Assembly (NCBI GenBank): GCA_007026445.1
Contig: VDMD01000288.1
Span: forward strand, 1 to 14,870
Reading direction: 5' to 3'
DNA length: 14,870 bases
Origin: Schizophyllum amplum
Lineage: Eukaryota > Basidiomycota > Agaricomycetes > Agaricales > Schizophyllaceae
The translations under genes and the position numbers were made by a program. Numbering within the stretch: the stretch's first letter is position 1; every line of letters starts with the position of its first letter. The notes under the pieces were generated by a model. The model searched no databases, was not told the DNA's origin, and was given only the letters and a program-made list of their open reading frames with translations. This document shows positions 1 through 9,203 of this stretch, piece after piece.

Positions 1-1037
1 CGGTACATCCTCCGCATTGCGCATCGCAGTGTCTGGCGCAGGGGCGGCGCATGAGCCGGGGAGATCGGTCTCTGCTCGCTCGACGGCGAGATCATCCCGG
101 CCATTGTCTCCCCGGCCTCCTGCGCTTGCATCTGCCGGCGCCTTTCCTTCCACTCCTGCAGGGTCCACCGCCTCACCGCAGGGGTCTCGTTAGAGCGCTC
201 AGCCGTCTTGCGCGGCCGCAGCTTCCTCAACCGCGGCGTGGCGTGCGTCCTCCTCCAGGTCCATGAGTCCTCTCGCTCGAGCTCCTGCTGACAACGAACG
301 AGCTCGTCCTCGCGCTCAACCTTCTCGTCGGCGGTGAGTTGGTCGAAACCCCTCCGGAGGCGGCGCCGTCTCCTCCATGATGTCTGGTGCATGAGAACGC
401 GTCCGGTGCGGGCGGACCTGCGAGCAGCTATGGCGTACTGCGCCCGGCATTCTTCTTCCGTGAGGCGGGTGGCTGGAGGGCGGAAGACCATGCCTCCTGA
501 GACGCATAGAGTGCGACATTGCGAGCCCAAGCGCGGGTGGAACCTTGAGTTGCGGGTGTCGTGGAGGAATGGTAAGATGCCCAGGCCGGCGGGGCGGGAC
601 GAAGGGGGAGAAGGCGGAGAGAGAGAGTGTGACGCTGCGACCGAAGCGATCGTCCAGTACGAGGACACCGTCAGACGGATGGCGGGTCTGTGTGGGGGGC
701 GTAGCGCGATGTCCGAGCGGGTCTTGACGGGTTCGTGAGGCTAGCAAATGCCGCACGAACAGACGCGCGTGTCTAGCAAATGACACGCGAATCTACCGCA
801 GAAGGCGTCTGGCGGGCTGAGGACGGGTGGGACGGCGCTGAAAGCCACGTTGAGCGCGGCGTTTAGGGCGAGCGGATGACTTACCTGAGCGCGCTGGACA
901 GTGGGGGAGCAAAGAAGGCGGTGGGGAACGACGCTGACTTGCGCAGGGACTCGGCGACGGCGACGACGATGAAGGAGGAATCTGGGAAGATGTTTGTTGA
1001 CGCTTGCTTGCCTCGCCCGGCGCGGCGCCGGCTTTGT
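1..1037 (-). CDS. Left-edge minus-strand gene, 3'-partial and interrupted; possible ubiquitin-like domain
   Basis: The minus strand is open without a stop from 491 to the left edge (163 codons from an ATG at 491-489), reading like a charged, coiled-coil-prone protein (for example LTEEECRAQYA, LTADEKVEREDELVRCQQEL). Upstream, a minus-strand intron at 884-838 has a GTAAGT donor and TTTCAG acceptor. It joins in phase an exon reading PDSSFIVVAVAESLRKSASF to one reading AVPPVLSPPDAF. Between about 730 and 560 another minus frame reads GVLVLDDRFGRSVTLSLSAF, which resembles the start of a ubiquitin-like domain common in fungal proteins (D-x-x-G-R-x-hydrophobic); this is inference. The hairpin pair at 731-789 lies inside the exon and adds an in-frame TAG (741-743). 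Which frame is used between about 490 and 700, and where the gene starts, is unresolved. The fourth plus-strand gene of the window shows a similar interruption. Either a gene inactivated by the insertion or one spliced in a way I cannot see. Confidence 0.45.
731..789 (-). repeat. Hairpin pair 1 (conserved-loop hairpins, loops read on the minus strand)
   Basis: There are two adjacent hairpins. The first pairs 731-740 with 751-760, with one A/G mismatch, around the loop CTAGCAAATG (741-750). The second pairs 766-772 with 783-789 perfectly around the identical loop CTAGCAAATG (773-782). The reverse complement of the loop is CATTTGCTAG, the loop of the pairs at 1223 and 10162. The stems share no sequence with each other or with the other pairs. 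The pair lies in an apparent minus-strand exon. Confidence 0.9.
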
Positions 1038-1222
1038 CATGCGTTGGCTCTGTTTGGTATCACGGCTTCCGGCACGACTGCTCCGCAGAATTTTCTAGGG
1101 ACTTGCGTGTTCGTTGTCGTCCGCCTCCCGCTGCCGCCGCCGTTGTCGCTCGGCCTCCCTCCTCCTCGCTCATTCCGCCCCATATCTCTGTATGCATACC
1201 GCCATCCGACCGACGACCGTGC

Positions 1223-1285
1223 GCATCGGCCCTCATTTGCTGGGGGGCCGATGCTGAGGCAGTCCTCATTTGCTAGGGGACTGCC
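1223..1285 (+). repeat. Hairpin pair 2 (conserved-loop hairpins)
   Basis: The first hairpin pairs 1223-1233 with 1244-1254 (11 pairs including a T-G next to the loop) around the loop CATTTGCTGG (1234-1243). The second pairs 1258-1266 with 1277-1285 (9 pairs, again with a T-G next to the loop) around the loop CATTTGCTAG (1267-1276). Only three bases separate the hairpins. The stems are unrelated in sequence. No convincing exon overlaps this pair, which lies between the left minus-strand gene and the KDZ gene. Confidence 0.9.
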
Positions 1286-1783
1286 GGCGCAGGCGCTCGA
1301 TTGCGCTACGTTCTATCGTTCAGACGAAGGACGTCTACGCGTCGGTCCTGCGCCTCTGCTGAAGACGGGCTCCCGTGCGCTTTTGAGGCATCGGCGGTTG
1401 ACCTTGACGCGGATGGCAAGCGGCGCACCTTCTCAAGGTTCTGACGTACCGTTAGCGCTGTTCGTGTTCGCGCAGCGGTCGGTGGACATTGCGCCCGCTT
1501 GATTCCAATTCTGTCAATTGTATAGCCTGCTTGTGGCCGGCTCTCTACAGCATCAATCGCGCACTCGGACGCGCTTGGGATAATCGCGGAGCGCACGCTG
1601 TACCAGGACCAACAAGGTGAGCGCATTGTTCTGTTTATGGCTACCCCGCCTCGGAACTAAAAGATTTTGCTTCCGCGGAAATAAGACCCCGTGGACGTAG
1701 GCACCCGTCAAAGCCACACGGAGCCAGATGTACCATCGATTATTCGTAAGTTGTTATCGCTCGATCTCATTCTGACGCTCACA
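1286..1783. other. Upstream region of the KDZ transposase gene, no convincing gene
   Basis: Frames open on both strands here give compositions that do not look coding, and I recognise no domain. The stretch presumably holds the transposase promoter and, somewhere, the left end of the KDZ element. I could not identify a terminal inverted repeat, a target duplication or a clear TATA box. Confidence 0.4.
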
Positions 1784-4700
1784 ATGCGAAAGCGAATCTC
1801 TCAAGCGCGACGGAGTCAAGCGGCTGCAAACGTTCGTCACGCGCAAGCCGGCGCCTCTAGGTCCAGCACTTCACGGGATAGGAATTCCAGCCCGGCACGA
1901 CCTTTCCTCGCAAACGTCTTTTCGAGCCCTGTGCGAAACCCGACACCTAATCCGACCACACCAGTCCGCGCCTCGCGAAGCCGTGGAGGTCTGCGGCTGT
2001 CCGAAGGCAGCGGCCTCACACCGAAGTCGGTCAATGTGAATCAGGAACGGAAGAAGAGGACACGCCGCCCCATTGCTGCGTTCTACGACATGGGCCGCGG
2101 CGTTCAGGAGAGGGAGGGAGGTCGCGCGCTGCCTGGGCAGCTGGGCTTTGCCTTGGGGCTTCCGACCTCCGACGGAGATGATTCAGAATCCGACGCGCCC
2201 GCTGAAGCTGCAGACGCGGACGGTGCGCCAGGTTCGCCTCCACCAGACCCAGTCGAGGAAATACTAGACGTCGACGACGACAAGCAAGCCCGGCAGGAGG
2301 CGTACCGCGTCAAGCGCCAGGAGACGACGTCACGATGGCTGAATGAGATCCTCCCAGGCTTGCGCGCACCATATATGCGCCTGATGGAGGAGACTAACAA
2401 CCTGCGCAATCCCCCTCGAAGGACTGAGCCAGCACAGCTGGAGTGCACTTGCGGTGGGACAGGACGCCGTGCGTTGTCCGTCGTAGTCTTGCGTATGAAT
2501 GGTAGGTATCTGCAGCACGCAATCTCCAGCCATGACTGTGCTAAAACCGATGCACGAACAGATGTCTCCCGCGTTACCGTCAACGCCTGTGAGTGCCGAC
2601 CTGCAGCTCGTCAGCTTGTGGAGATCGGGCTCTTCCCGTGCGCGCCTCATAGGCCGACCCTCGCTGTCGACCTCAATGTTTTGGACTTCGTGCGCCTCCT
2701 GTTCCTGCATGTCTCTCCCAATGTGACTGCGTGGTGCAAGGCCACCGAGTTGTTTCTCATGGCGAGGGGACACACACTGAACTACTCGGTCAGCTCTTGT
2801 TCTGCAAGACTGCCTATACCGCGCTAATACTCGTACAGGATAATCTGCGAAAACGGTTCGGCTATGCTCTACTCTGGTACACATGTCTGCGCGACGACAT
2901 CGAGCGGCACGTCGATGACATTGTCAGCATTGCTCGCCAGGCGACAATGCCTGTTGCTGTGGCCACACCCCCTAGTTCTGCCGGCTCCAGCAGCAGCGAC
3001 GACGACGAGGCAAACTTCCCGTCCTCTCCGACGCGCCTCCCCGTGGCGGCGGCGCATCCCCGCCCCTCGTCACTGCCGTCGCCGCAGGCAGGGCAGCGGC
3101 GCAAGCGCATTGCCGACAGCAGTTCTGATGACGGCCCCATCCCCGAAGCCACTTCTGCCGCCGGCGGTGACGACAAAGGGCTGCCGAAGCGGCCGACGGA
3201 GTACCTGCGCTCACGATGTCCCGCGTGTTTCGGTAGCAATCGCCGCCTCAGCGACAGCGACCCCGCCGTCCCGGACTCCATTATCGCCCTGGACGCGTGC
3301 TTCTCCCAGAAGCACAACTTGCAAAACCGTGATCCGCCATTTCATCATCCGAATGGTGTCATGGTATCTGAGGCTTCGCTCTCAGCCGCGGAAGCACACG
3401 TGGAAGCGTGTCGCGGGCGCGGTCGTGGTCGCCCGCGTAAACGAAAGGCTACGGAAGGGCGTGGTTACTCGCCGGCGTTCGATACGTCGGCTGCTGGCAT
3501 ACGCGTACCCGTAGAGGCGCTACGAAACTGCGAGGACAGCTTCAAAGCAGCGCAGGAGTCAATCGCGAAAGCAAATACCGGCCATCACGATGTCACCGCT
3601 GCCATGGCGCTGCTATGTCGGCATGATGTCCCGCTCTTTTGGGCGAATATGACGACCGCTGGCGAGAAGCAGTACTATGTTGTCGCCCTCATGGACGCCC
3701 TCATGGAACAGCTGCCGGCAGACTGGCGAGTCGGGATGCTGTACGACATCGCGTGTCAGATTCACCTGAGCGCAGCAAAGCACGGGCTCTTCGACCGGTA
3801 TCTCGGCCGCCTTCACTTCGCAGTGTCGGTCTTCCACGCTTTCGGCCACGATTGGCCTTGCCAGCTCATTTACCACCCACGCAAATGTGTCGGGTTTGGG
3901 CTAACCGATGGAGAGGGCTGCGAGAGAATTCTGGTATTCTATCAGCAAGCTCATCGCTTATCTGCGGGTGGCAGGCGTAAGTCCCCTGAAGTTTTTCTGA
4001 TTGTCGCGCCTAACGATCCATGTGCAGTACCATCTGCGCCAGTATACGCTCAATGCGCAGATCGTTTGCCACAAAAGATTGGATCGCAAATGCCGCCGCG
4101 TGGCTGTCACGGAAGGCATCTAGGCTTGAAGCGAAGCGTGCCGAAGCGCAACTTCTCCTCGAGGAGGCAGGCGACGTCGGGGCGGACGAGCCCTACGTTC
4201 GGCAGCAGTGGGCCGCGCAAGTGGAGGCGCAAACGCGCGCGGCAGCAAGTGAGTTCAGAGCCCCTGAACTATTACCAATCTGACCCATCTCAGGGCAGGA
4301 TAAGGACTTAGGGCGCAAGGAGGTGGAGAAGGGGTTGGAGCTGTACGACGCCCTTGCCGAAGCTCGAAACATCCGCGACGACCTCCGGGAACAAGCGCGT
4401 GGCCCACTCGATCTCGAGCAGAAAGCCGAACTCCGCAGCGCGGAGGCGACTTACGCCGCTGCCAAGGCCCGGTACGAGCGGAAGCTTAGCCAGCTGGGTG
4501 TCGGCAGCCGGACTCGCTTGGAGAGCCTCACAAAGAGCAAGATCCTTCACCGGCGAGCCAACGCACTGGTTCTTCTGCGGCGCGTTCAAGTGGGTATTAT
4601 TAAGCGTAAGATGGAAGTGGAACGGGTCGTGCGTTCGCATAGGAATAAACATGGCGGTCAGTGCAAGGTTTTGCAGATTCACCCGGGCTCTCTGACATAT

Positions 4701-5581
4701 CGATATAGAGAATCAGCGCGAAAGCACATCAAAACGGCGCCGAACGTCGTGAAGGAACTGTCAAAACCATCATTAGCAAGTACAACAGAGCGTGCCGCGA
4801 ACTTTCCAAGCTCATCCGGAGGGAGAAGACGCGTAAAGGTCATTGCCCCGTGCGGCCGCTGGCCGAGTTGCCCAAGACGGGTGTGTGGGATTTGGATATC
4901 GACAACGCCTGCTGGGACGACCTTCGGTTTGATGGAGAGGATGCCGACGAGGCCCCGCCTTGGATGAGGGATGACAACGTGCGGAAGGCGATCCGCGCCC
5001 AGCTACTCCTTGACCGATGCAGTGAAGAAGACGCCCGTCTCCAACACGAGCGAGAGAACATCACCCAGTGGTTGGAGGATGAATGGCGCGCGCTGACCTC
5101 TGCGCTGAAGAAGGGAATCGGGTTCCCAGGTTAGTCGTCAAAGACATTCCTGCGCGTACAGGGCCCTGATCATGACGTAGACGCGCCTGCCCTGCTTCAC
5201 CAGCTTTACGATCGACAGAAGATTCTTCTGCGTGTGGCGGTGCAGTGGAGCCGGCATTTTGTGGAGGTCCGGGGCCCGTCCGCGGATCAATTACAGGCCG
5301 CTACGGCTGAGTGGGCAGCCGCCTCCTGCGACGCAAAACTTACACCTGAAGAAATCGCAACTGAGATGGACGAGGAGGTCGGCCTTGGCGTTGGAGGGGA
5401 GGTGGACGACCAGGTCGACGAGGATGAGGAGTTTGTGGAAATGATCGAGGGCGTAGCAGATGGCTTCAGCGACTTTGAGGAGGGGGCGCCATCCCTCGAC
5501 AGGGCTTCCGCCGCAGCCCGCAGTCCGGATCCTTCCAGTCGAGAGGCCCGCATGGATAATTACAGTAGTACAGAGGAGTAG
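1784..5581 (+). CDS. KDZ (Kyakuja-Dileera-Zisupton) transposase, multi-exon, frameshifted copy
   Basis: This is a DNA transposase with an RNase H-like fold. The start is the ATG at 1784 (MRKRISQARR, the usual KDZ opening). Probable exons: 1784-2501, 2562-2788, 2839-3976, 4028-4248, 4294-4656, about 4709-5129 and about 5162-5581, together close to 1170 codons. N-terminal CxC cysteine clusters (CTCGG, then CECRPAARQL) are followed by WLNEILPGLRAPYM-type and LRKRFGYALLWY segments. The core holds CPACFG, ALDACF (likely catalytic Asp, 3292), CRHDVPLFWANM, AGEKQYYV, LYDIACQIH (likely Asp, 3745), FHAFGHDWPCQLIYHPRKC and GFGLTDGEGCER (acidic residue at 3913 or 3922). A long coiled-coil C-terminal part ends with an acidic tail. 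An extra A at 3927/3928 breaks the frame right after GCER; the conserved continuation FWYSISKLIAYLR follows in another frame. A second extra base lies in the A-run 4073-4076. The junctions near 4656-4750 and 5129-5162 also do not keep frame with standard splice sites. The copy is therefore probably inactive, unless these are sequencing errors. Confidence 0.93.
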
Positions 5582-5616
5582 CTACCAAAGATTGCAACAA
5601 CGGCGATGAACGAGGG

Positions 5617-5635
5617 GCACGTGCAGGACACGTGC
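5617..5635. promoter_or_regulatory. Two CACGTG E-boxes 11 bp apart upstream of the TET/JBP gene
   Basis: CACGTG occurs at 5618-5623 and again at 5629-5634, so the two sites face the same side of the helix, and GCACGTG/CACGTGC forms an inverted repeat across both. CACGTG is the core site of bHLH regulators. The pair lies 36 nt after the transposase stop and about 90 nt before the dioxygenase ATG. Regulatory use is inference. Confidence 0.4.
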
Positions 5636-5660
5636 TTGTGTGTGTCACGCATCGAGGCGA

Positions 5661-5707
5661 GTAAGTTGCCGTAAACTGGGGGCACGCGCTGAATGAAAAT
5701 TTTACAG
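5661..5707 (+). other. Probable 5'-UTR intron of the TET/JBP gene
   Basis: A 47-nt GTAAGT...TTTACAG segment with a CTGAAT branch-like site lies just before the ATG at 5724. If spliced, the dioxygenase transcript begins within about 80 nt of the transposase stop. An ATG at about 5605 precedes this intron but joins in a different frame from the dioxygenase, so it would be an upstream ORF or unused. Confidence 0.5.
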
Positions 5708-5723
5708 GTTGCTCCCAACCCCC

Positions 5724-7505
5724 ATGGACGCGATTGCAAGGGCACTTGGTGGTGAGTTACAACTCCTCCGGACTTCGCTCGTTGGGCGCAGCTCCCCGTC
5801 AGTCAACGCATGGCAGATAGGGACTCTGCTGCGTCACGCCTGTGTCACACCGGAGGTTTTACCGCGCTCATGACAGGCTGCGCTGACATACGTTGCATTC
5901 ACAGCCCGTGCAACAAGGAGCGGCAAAATCTTCAGTGAGATTGTACCCCTTCCCCTGGACATTGATTTGGAGGCCCTTTTCGAAGAGGCGGACCGTCAGG
6001 CAGCGGACGACAGCGGGCAGGAGTCCGATTGCTCGTCCGGGCTTTCTTCGCCGCCGTCGAGTCGCCCCGGGTCCGCCCTCTCTCAGCTCAGCGATTTGAC
6101 CGACGAGGGATCCATTGGCGGAGGATCGATATCCTCACTCTCGTCGCTATCGTCCTCCACTAGCGAACTCAGCCAAGTCTTCGAATCTGATATCCCCATC
6201 GCCGGTCCGGCGCCTGCCCCGTCCGGCGCGCAGAATTCGCGGGCGCGCAAGCGCAAGCGCCAGCGGCAGAAGAAGAGGGAGCGCGTTGGGAACAACAGCG
6301 AGCCATCGAAGCGCACCGCGCCCAGTTAGTCTTGGACTCTGCGGAGGAGCACACCGGCTACGACATCGCCCGGGCACCGGTGACCAGCACAGGCTTTACT
6401 TGCCTTCGCGATGCGGGCGAGACAGGCATAGCCGCATTGAGCGCCTTAAAAGGATACAAGTACTTAGAGTGGGACGGCGTGTGAGCACCCTTGCACCTCC
6501 TGTTTACGCCGCTGACCATATTACTTAGAACCCCTACTGCCATCACAGCCGGCGCTGAGGGTATCGTCCTCTGCGTTTTGGTCGGATCCCCTCGGAGTGA
6601 CGATTGGGAGCAACAGCATTTGGCTTTGGCGGACGAGATCGAGGCCTCGGCGACACGCATGACGTTCGCCGCGGATGAACGCGAACATCGTCGGGGACGC
6701 TTCCGGGTCAAGGCGGTTGGGATATCGCACGGAGGTGGCCAAAAGGTGCGCACCCGCCTCAGGCTAGCCCGAGCCGTACTAATACGCCCTCAGAAACCAG
6801 GCCCCCTTTCGCACAGCGAACGCAACAAGGCGGAGCTCGCGCGGATCACCAGTCTGAAGCCCATGCGAAGGATCGCGCACCTTGCATCTTGTTAGTACTC
6901 ATTCATATGCTGAGGCCGTCGCGCTGAACCTTTCACAGCGGCCTTCGGTGAATGGGTGCCCCAAGTGCATCGCCACTACGGGGACGTTCAGGGACGATTG
7001 TTCGCGTGGAGGCCGCGCCTCCGCCGCCCTCAACTTCAAAAAAAGTGTGTGGCTATGCCTAACCGTCAATTTTGGCCCCCGCACAGTCGCGTACCCGCAC
7101 CGTGACTTCGGCAACCTGTCCTTTGGGTTCTGCGCGATCACAGCGCTGGGCAGATTCGACCCCAACACAGGCGGCCATATCGTGCTGCGAGAGCTGAAGC
7201 TCGTCGTCCGCTTCCCGCCTGGATCGACCATCGAGCTCCCATCGGCCCTCACACATTACAATACGGGCATTGGACGCGGCCAGAAGCGCTTCTCCGTTAC
7301 GCAGTACACTGCCGGCGCCGTTTTCCGCTTCGTAGAGCATGGGTGCCAGCTGAACGATGCGTACTATCGGTCTCTCAGTAAGGAGGAGCGCACCCAGGCG
7401 GCTGTTGAGGATGCAGGAAGGTGGAAAAAGGGGCTCAACATGTTCACTCGATTGCCCGCCCTCAAGAGCGCCCTGGCATTGAAGGTAGCCCCCAGCGGGC
7501 AGTAG
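5724..7505 (+). CDS. TET/JBP-type 2-oxoglutarate/Fe(II) dioxygenase (KDZ-associated)
   Basis: This is a predicted nuclear enzyme that oxidises 5-methylcytosine (or thymine, in JBP relatives) in DNA using Fe(II) and 2-oxoglutarate. Exons: 5724-5751, 5905-6480, 6529-6745, 6794-6890 and 6939-7505, about 494 codons. All four introns have GT-AG ends and matching phases, and the first (153 nt) fixes the start MDAIARALG. A Ser/acidic low-complexity N-terminus (LSDLTDEGSIGGG) precedes a basic stretch (RARKRKRQRQKKR). Then come EEHTGYDIARAPVTSTGFTC, LEWDG, VLVGSP and HGGGQK, and finally the double-stranded beta-helix core: NFGPRTVAYPHRDFGN with the HxD iron ligands (His codon 7098, Asp codon 7104), the distal His in ALTHYNT (7254), and the 2-oxoglutarate Arg in KRFSVTQY (7287). 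All key residues are present. Two frame breaks are seen: one near 6280-6288 after the basic stretch, and one at the seven-A run 7038-7044 just before the catalytic core. The family call is firm; activity of this copy is doubtful unless those breaks are errors. Confidence 0.93.
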
Positions 7506-7709
7506 TCATGTATCATACACCCCAACTCGGCCGAAACGTATTGTCGGTCACGCACGCCCCTGAGAATCTGATCACAAATCAAAACCAACACGAACATGTC
7601 ATGTGATGATTGCGCGTGCGCATCATGTGACTAGCACGGGGACTCCGCGGCATATGCCGCCCCGGTGTCATTCTCGCCGGCTTCCCCATTCCTACCCTGC
7701 ATCCCCGCC
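7506..7709. other. Intergenic stretch with a dyad at 7606-7626
   Basis: This 204-nt gap between the dioxygenase stop and the next ATG holds an interrupted palindrome (ATGAT-T-GCGC, GT, GCGCATCAT) at 7606-7626 and a perfect 14-bp palindrome GCGGCATATGCCGC at 7647-7660. Either could be a regulator site or part of a terminator/promoter. The hairpin loop motif of the window is absent from both. No function is assigned. Confidence 0.35.
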
Positions 7710-8922
7710 ATGGCAGCCGTCGTTCCGCCTCACGTATCCGCTATTCCGGCCCCGCTCCAGGCCAATGCTCGAGCGCATACCCTTGGACGCTCTGCAATGC
7801 TCGAGCTCATGGCAGAGGGCGGCGGCGAGACTACCTACGCCCTCAACTTATACCTCCTCCTTGCACTGGACAGAGGCTTGTGCCGCGTTGTTGCATGTAT
7901 GCAGATCGTCAGACCATGGAGCGCCCTGCTCACCTATGAACAGCAACCCGCGGGGCATTCCTCGACTTCATGGCCGAAGAATCGCTTGAGGTCGAAGAAG
8001 GATTTCTGGAGGAGAACGGCTATGTAGGGAATCCAGGAGAATCCCTCTTCATCCCTTGGCGCCTTTCTGTGGTGCTTAGACTCATCGCCAGTCGTCGCCG
8101 TGCGGAGGTCGCCAAGGACCCCAACATAATTCTGAGGTGGCAATCGGAGGAAAAGGCCGTGCAGACGGTTTATGGGGTGCACGCGGACCTTGATAGCACT
8201 GCGGTCTACTACCGCGTCGCTGACGACTTTGGCCGGGTACGTCGCCAAATTAGGCCGCCACTTGCTTTCACTAACCGCCCGCCCGCAGCCGCGCGATGTA
8301 GTCCTCCACGCCGTGACTTACGGATCGCATTTTGTCCCAGGGAACAACCTGCGCTGGTTGGCTTCTCAGGGCGTCGATCCGTCCCGCGCCAGCATTTATC
8401 TTCAACTACCGAACGCTCGTACGGTCGAAATTTCGTGGTGGGACGTCGTGCCCATCCCCGGTGACCCATTTATCCGCCAACTCGTCTTCATCATCCACTC
8501 CAGAGGCTGGCGCCAGCCAACCGAGCACATCATCCGACCAATCCCCACCGTGCAGTCCGTCGAAGGGATTTTCTACAATCTAGTGAGCGGTCCCTTTGCT
8601 TTCTGCATGTGAACGGTCTAACACGCAGCAGAACTCCCTTCACTTCCAGGCGGCCTTGACCCTGCCAGTCCTTCAAGGGGGCTGGGTACTTCTTTCGTAC
8701 CATCGGCAGCTCCTGCGTCAGGTCGGCTTCGTCATTCCGAGGGACGCCTTCCTCGTCCGGTCCTGCCCCGAGAATTTGGCCTGCCTCCTGGAGACCAGCC
8801 TGAACGACGCAATCCCCGTGCCCCCGGAAGGGAATATCTCGATTGTGTGGCGCGTGGTCTGTACGCGGTGCTTCGACATCAACCCCACCCTCGCGTACCA
8901 CGCTACCAACCACCATTGCTAA
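7710..8922 (+). CDS. Conserved-looking protein of unknown function, four exons, intact
   Basis: I do not recognise this protein. Exons 7710-7896, 7944-8236, 8289-8582 and 8629-8922 (or 8632) join through three introns: GTATGC...AACAG, GTACGT...CGCAG and GTGAGC...GCAG, with CTCAC, CTAAC and CTAAC branch sites. All phases agree, giving about 355 residues with no break. The ATG at 7710 sits in a CGCCATGG context. The protein is mixed alpha/beta in character and globular, without a signal peptide, low-complexity tract or cysteine cluster. Landmarks are LNLYLLLALDRGL, AFLDFMAEESLEVEEGFLEE, LFIPWRLSVVLRLIASRRRAE, LPNARTVEISWWDVVPIPG, VLLSYHRQLLRQVGF and a C-terminus with CTRCFD. It follows the dioxygenase on the same strand, so it may be cargo of the same KDZ element or a host gene next to it. 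It is the only fully intact gene in the window. Confidence 0.85.
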
Positions 8923-9203
8923 ATATATACGTAGCCTGCTCGTCGTATCTCGCACCCTGCGCCACTCTCCTTATGAAGAAAACCCCATTAGGATAATACG
9001 GCCCTAAATCTCATGCCTAGATGCCGAATGGATGCGCCCGCAACAACTGCAAATTGCTATGACGCAGGCCTACCCAACGCGCGCGGTGTATACACATGGC
9101 AAAAGCTGTACGTTCCATCAGAAAGTCTGGGGACTTGCCCTGACGACCTTGCTGTAGAACTATCGAGCTCCCAGATTTTTTGCCTCCTACCTCCCAAGGC
9201 CCA
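8923..9203. promoter_or_regulatory. Intergenic region with TATATA at 8924-8929
   Basis: This 281-nt gap lies between the third and fourth genes. A TATATA box-like site starts one base after the upstream stop codon, about 275 nt before the ATG at 9204. That is distant for a TATA element unless there is a long leader. I see no other recognisable element. Confidence 0.3.

Larger units (their letters stand above)
1784..7505 (+). mobile_element. KDZ transposon core: transposase plus TET/JBP dioxygenase
   Basis: A KDZ transposase gene is followed on the same strand, 142 nt after its stop, by a TET/JBP-type dioxygenase gene. Linkage of these two families in basidiomycete genomes is established knowledge. 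The true element is probably larger and may include the genes at 7710 and 9204, which keep the same orientation. Its ends were not found, so the coordinates given cover only the two recognised genes. Confidence 0.75.

Noticed and set aside
51..266. A plus-strand open frame near the left edge
   Set aside because: The minus strand over the same bases is open for 163 codons with a better coding composition, so this is its shadow.
876..1502. A 208-codon plus-strand open frame
   Set aside because: It runs through hairpin pair 2, overlaps a supported minus-strand exon and has no recognisable features.
3925..7044. Programmed frameshifting as a general explanation for the breaks in the transposase and dioxygenase
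   Set aside because: The breaks occur in differing contexts and sometimes within catalytic motifs; decay or indel errors are simpler, although the A7 run at 7038 remains open.
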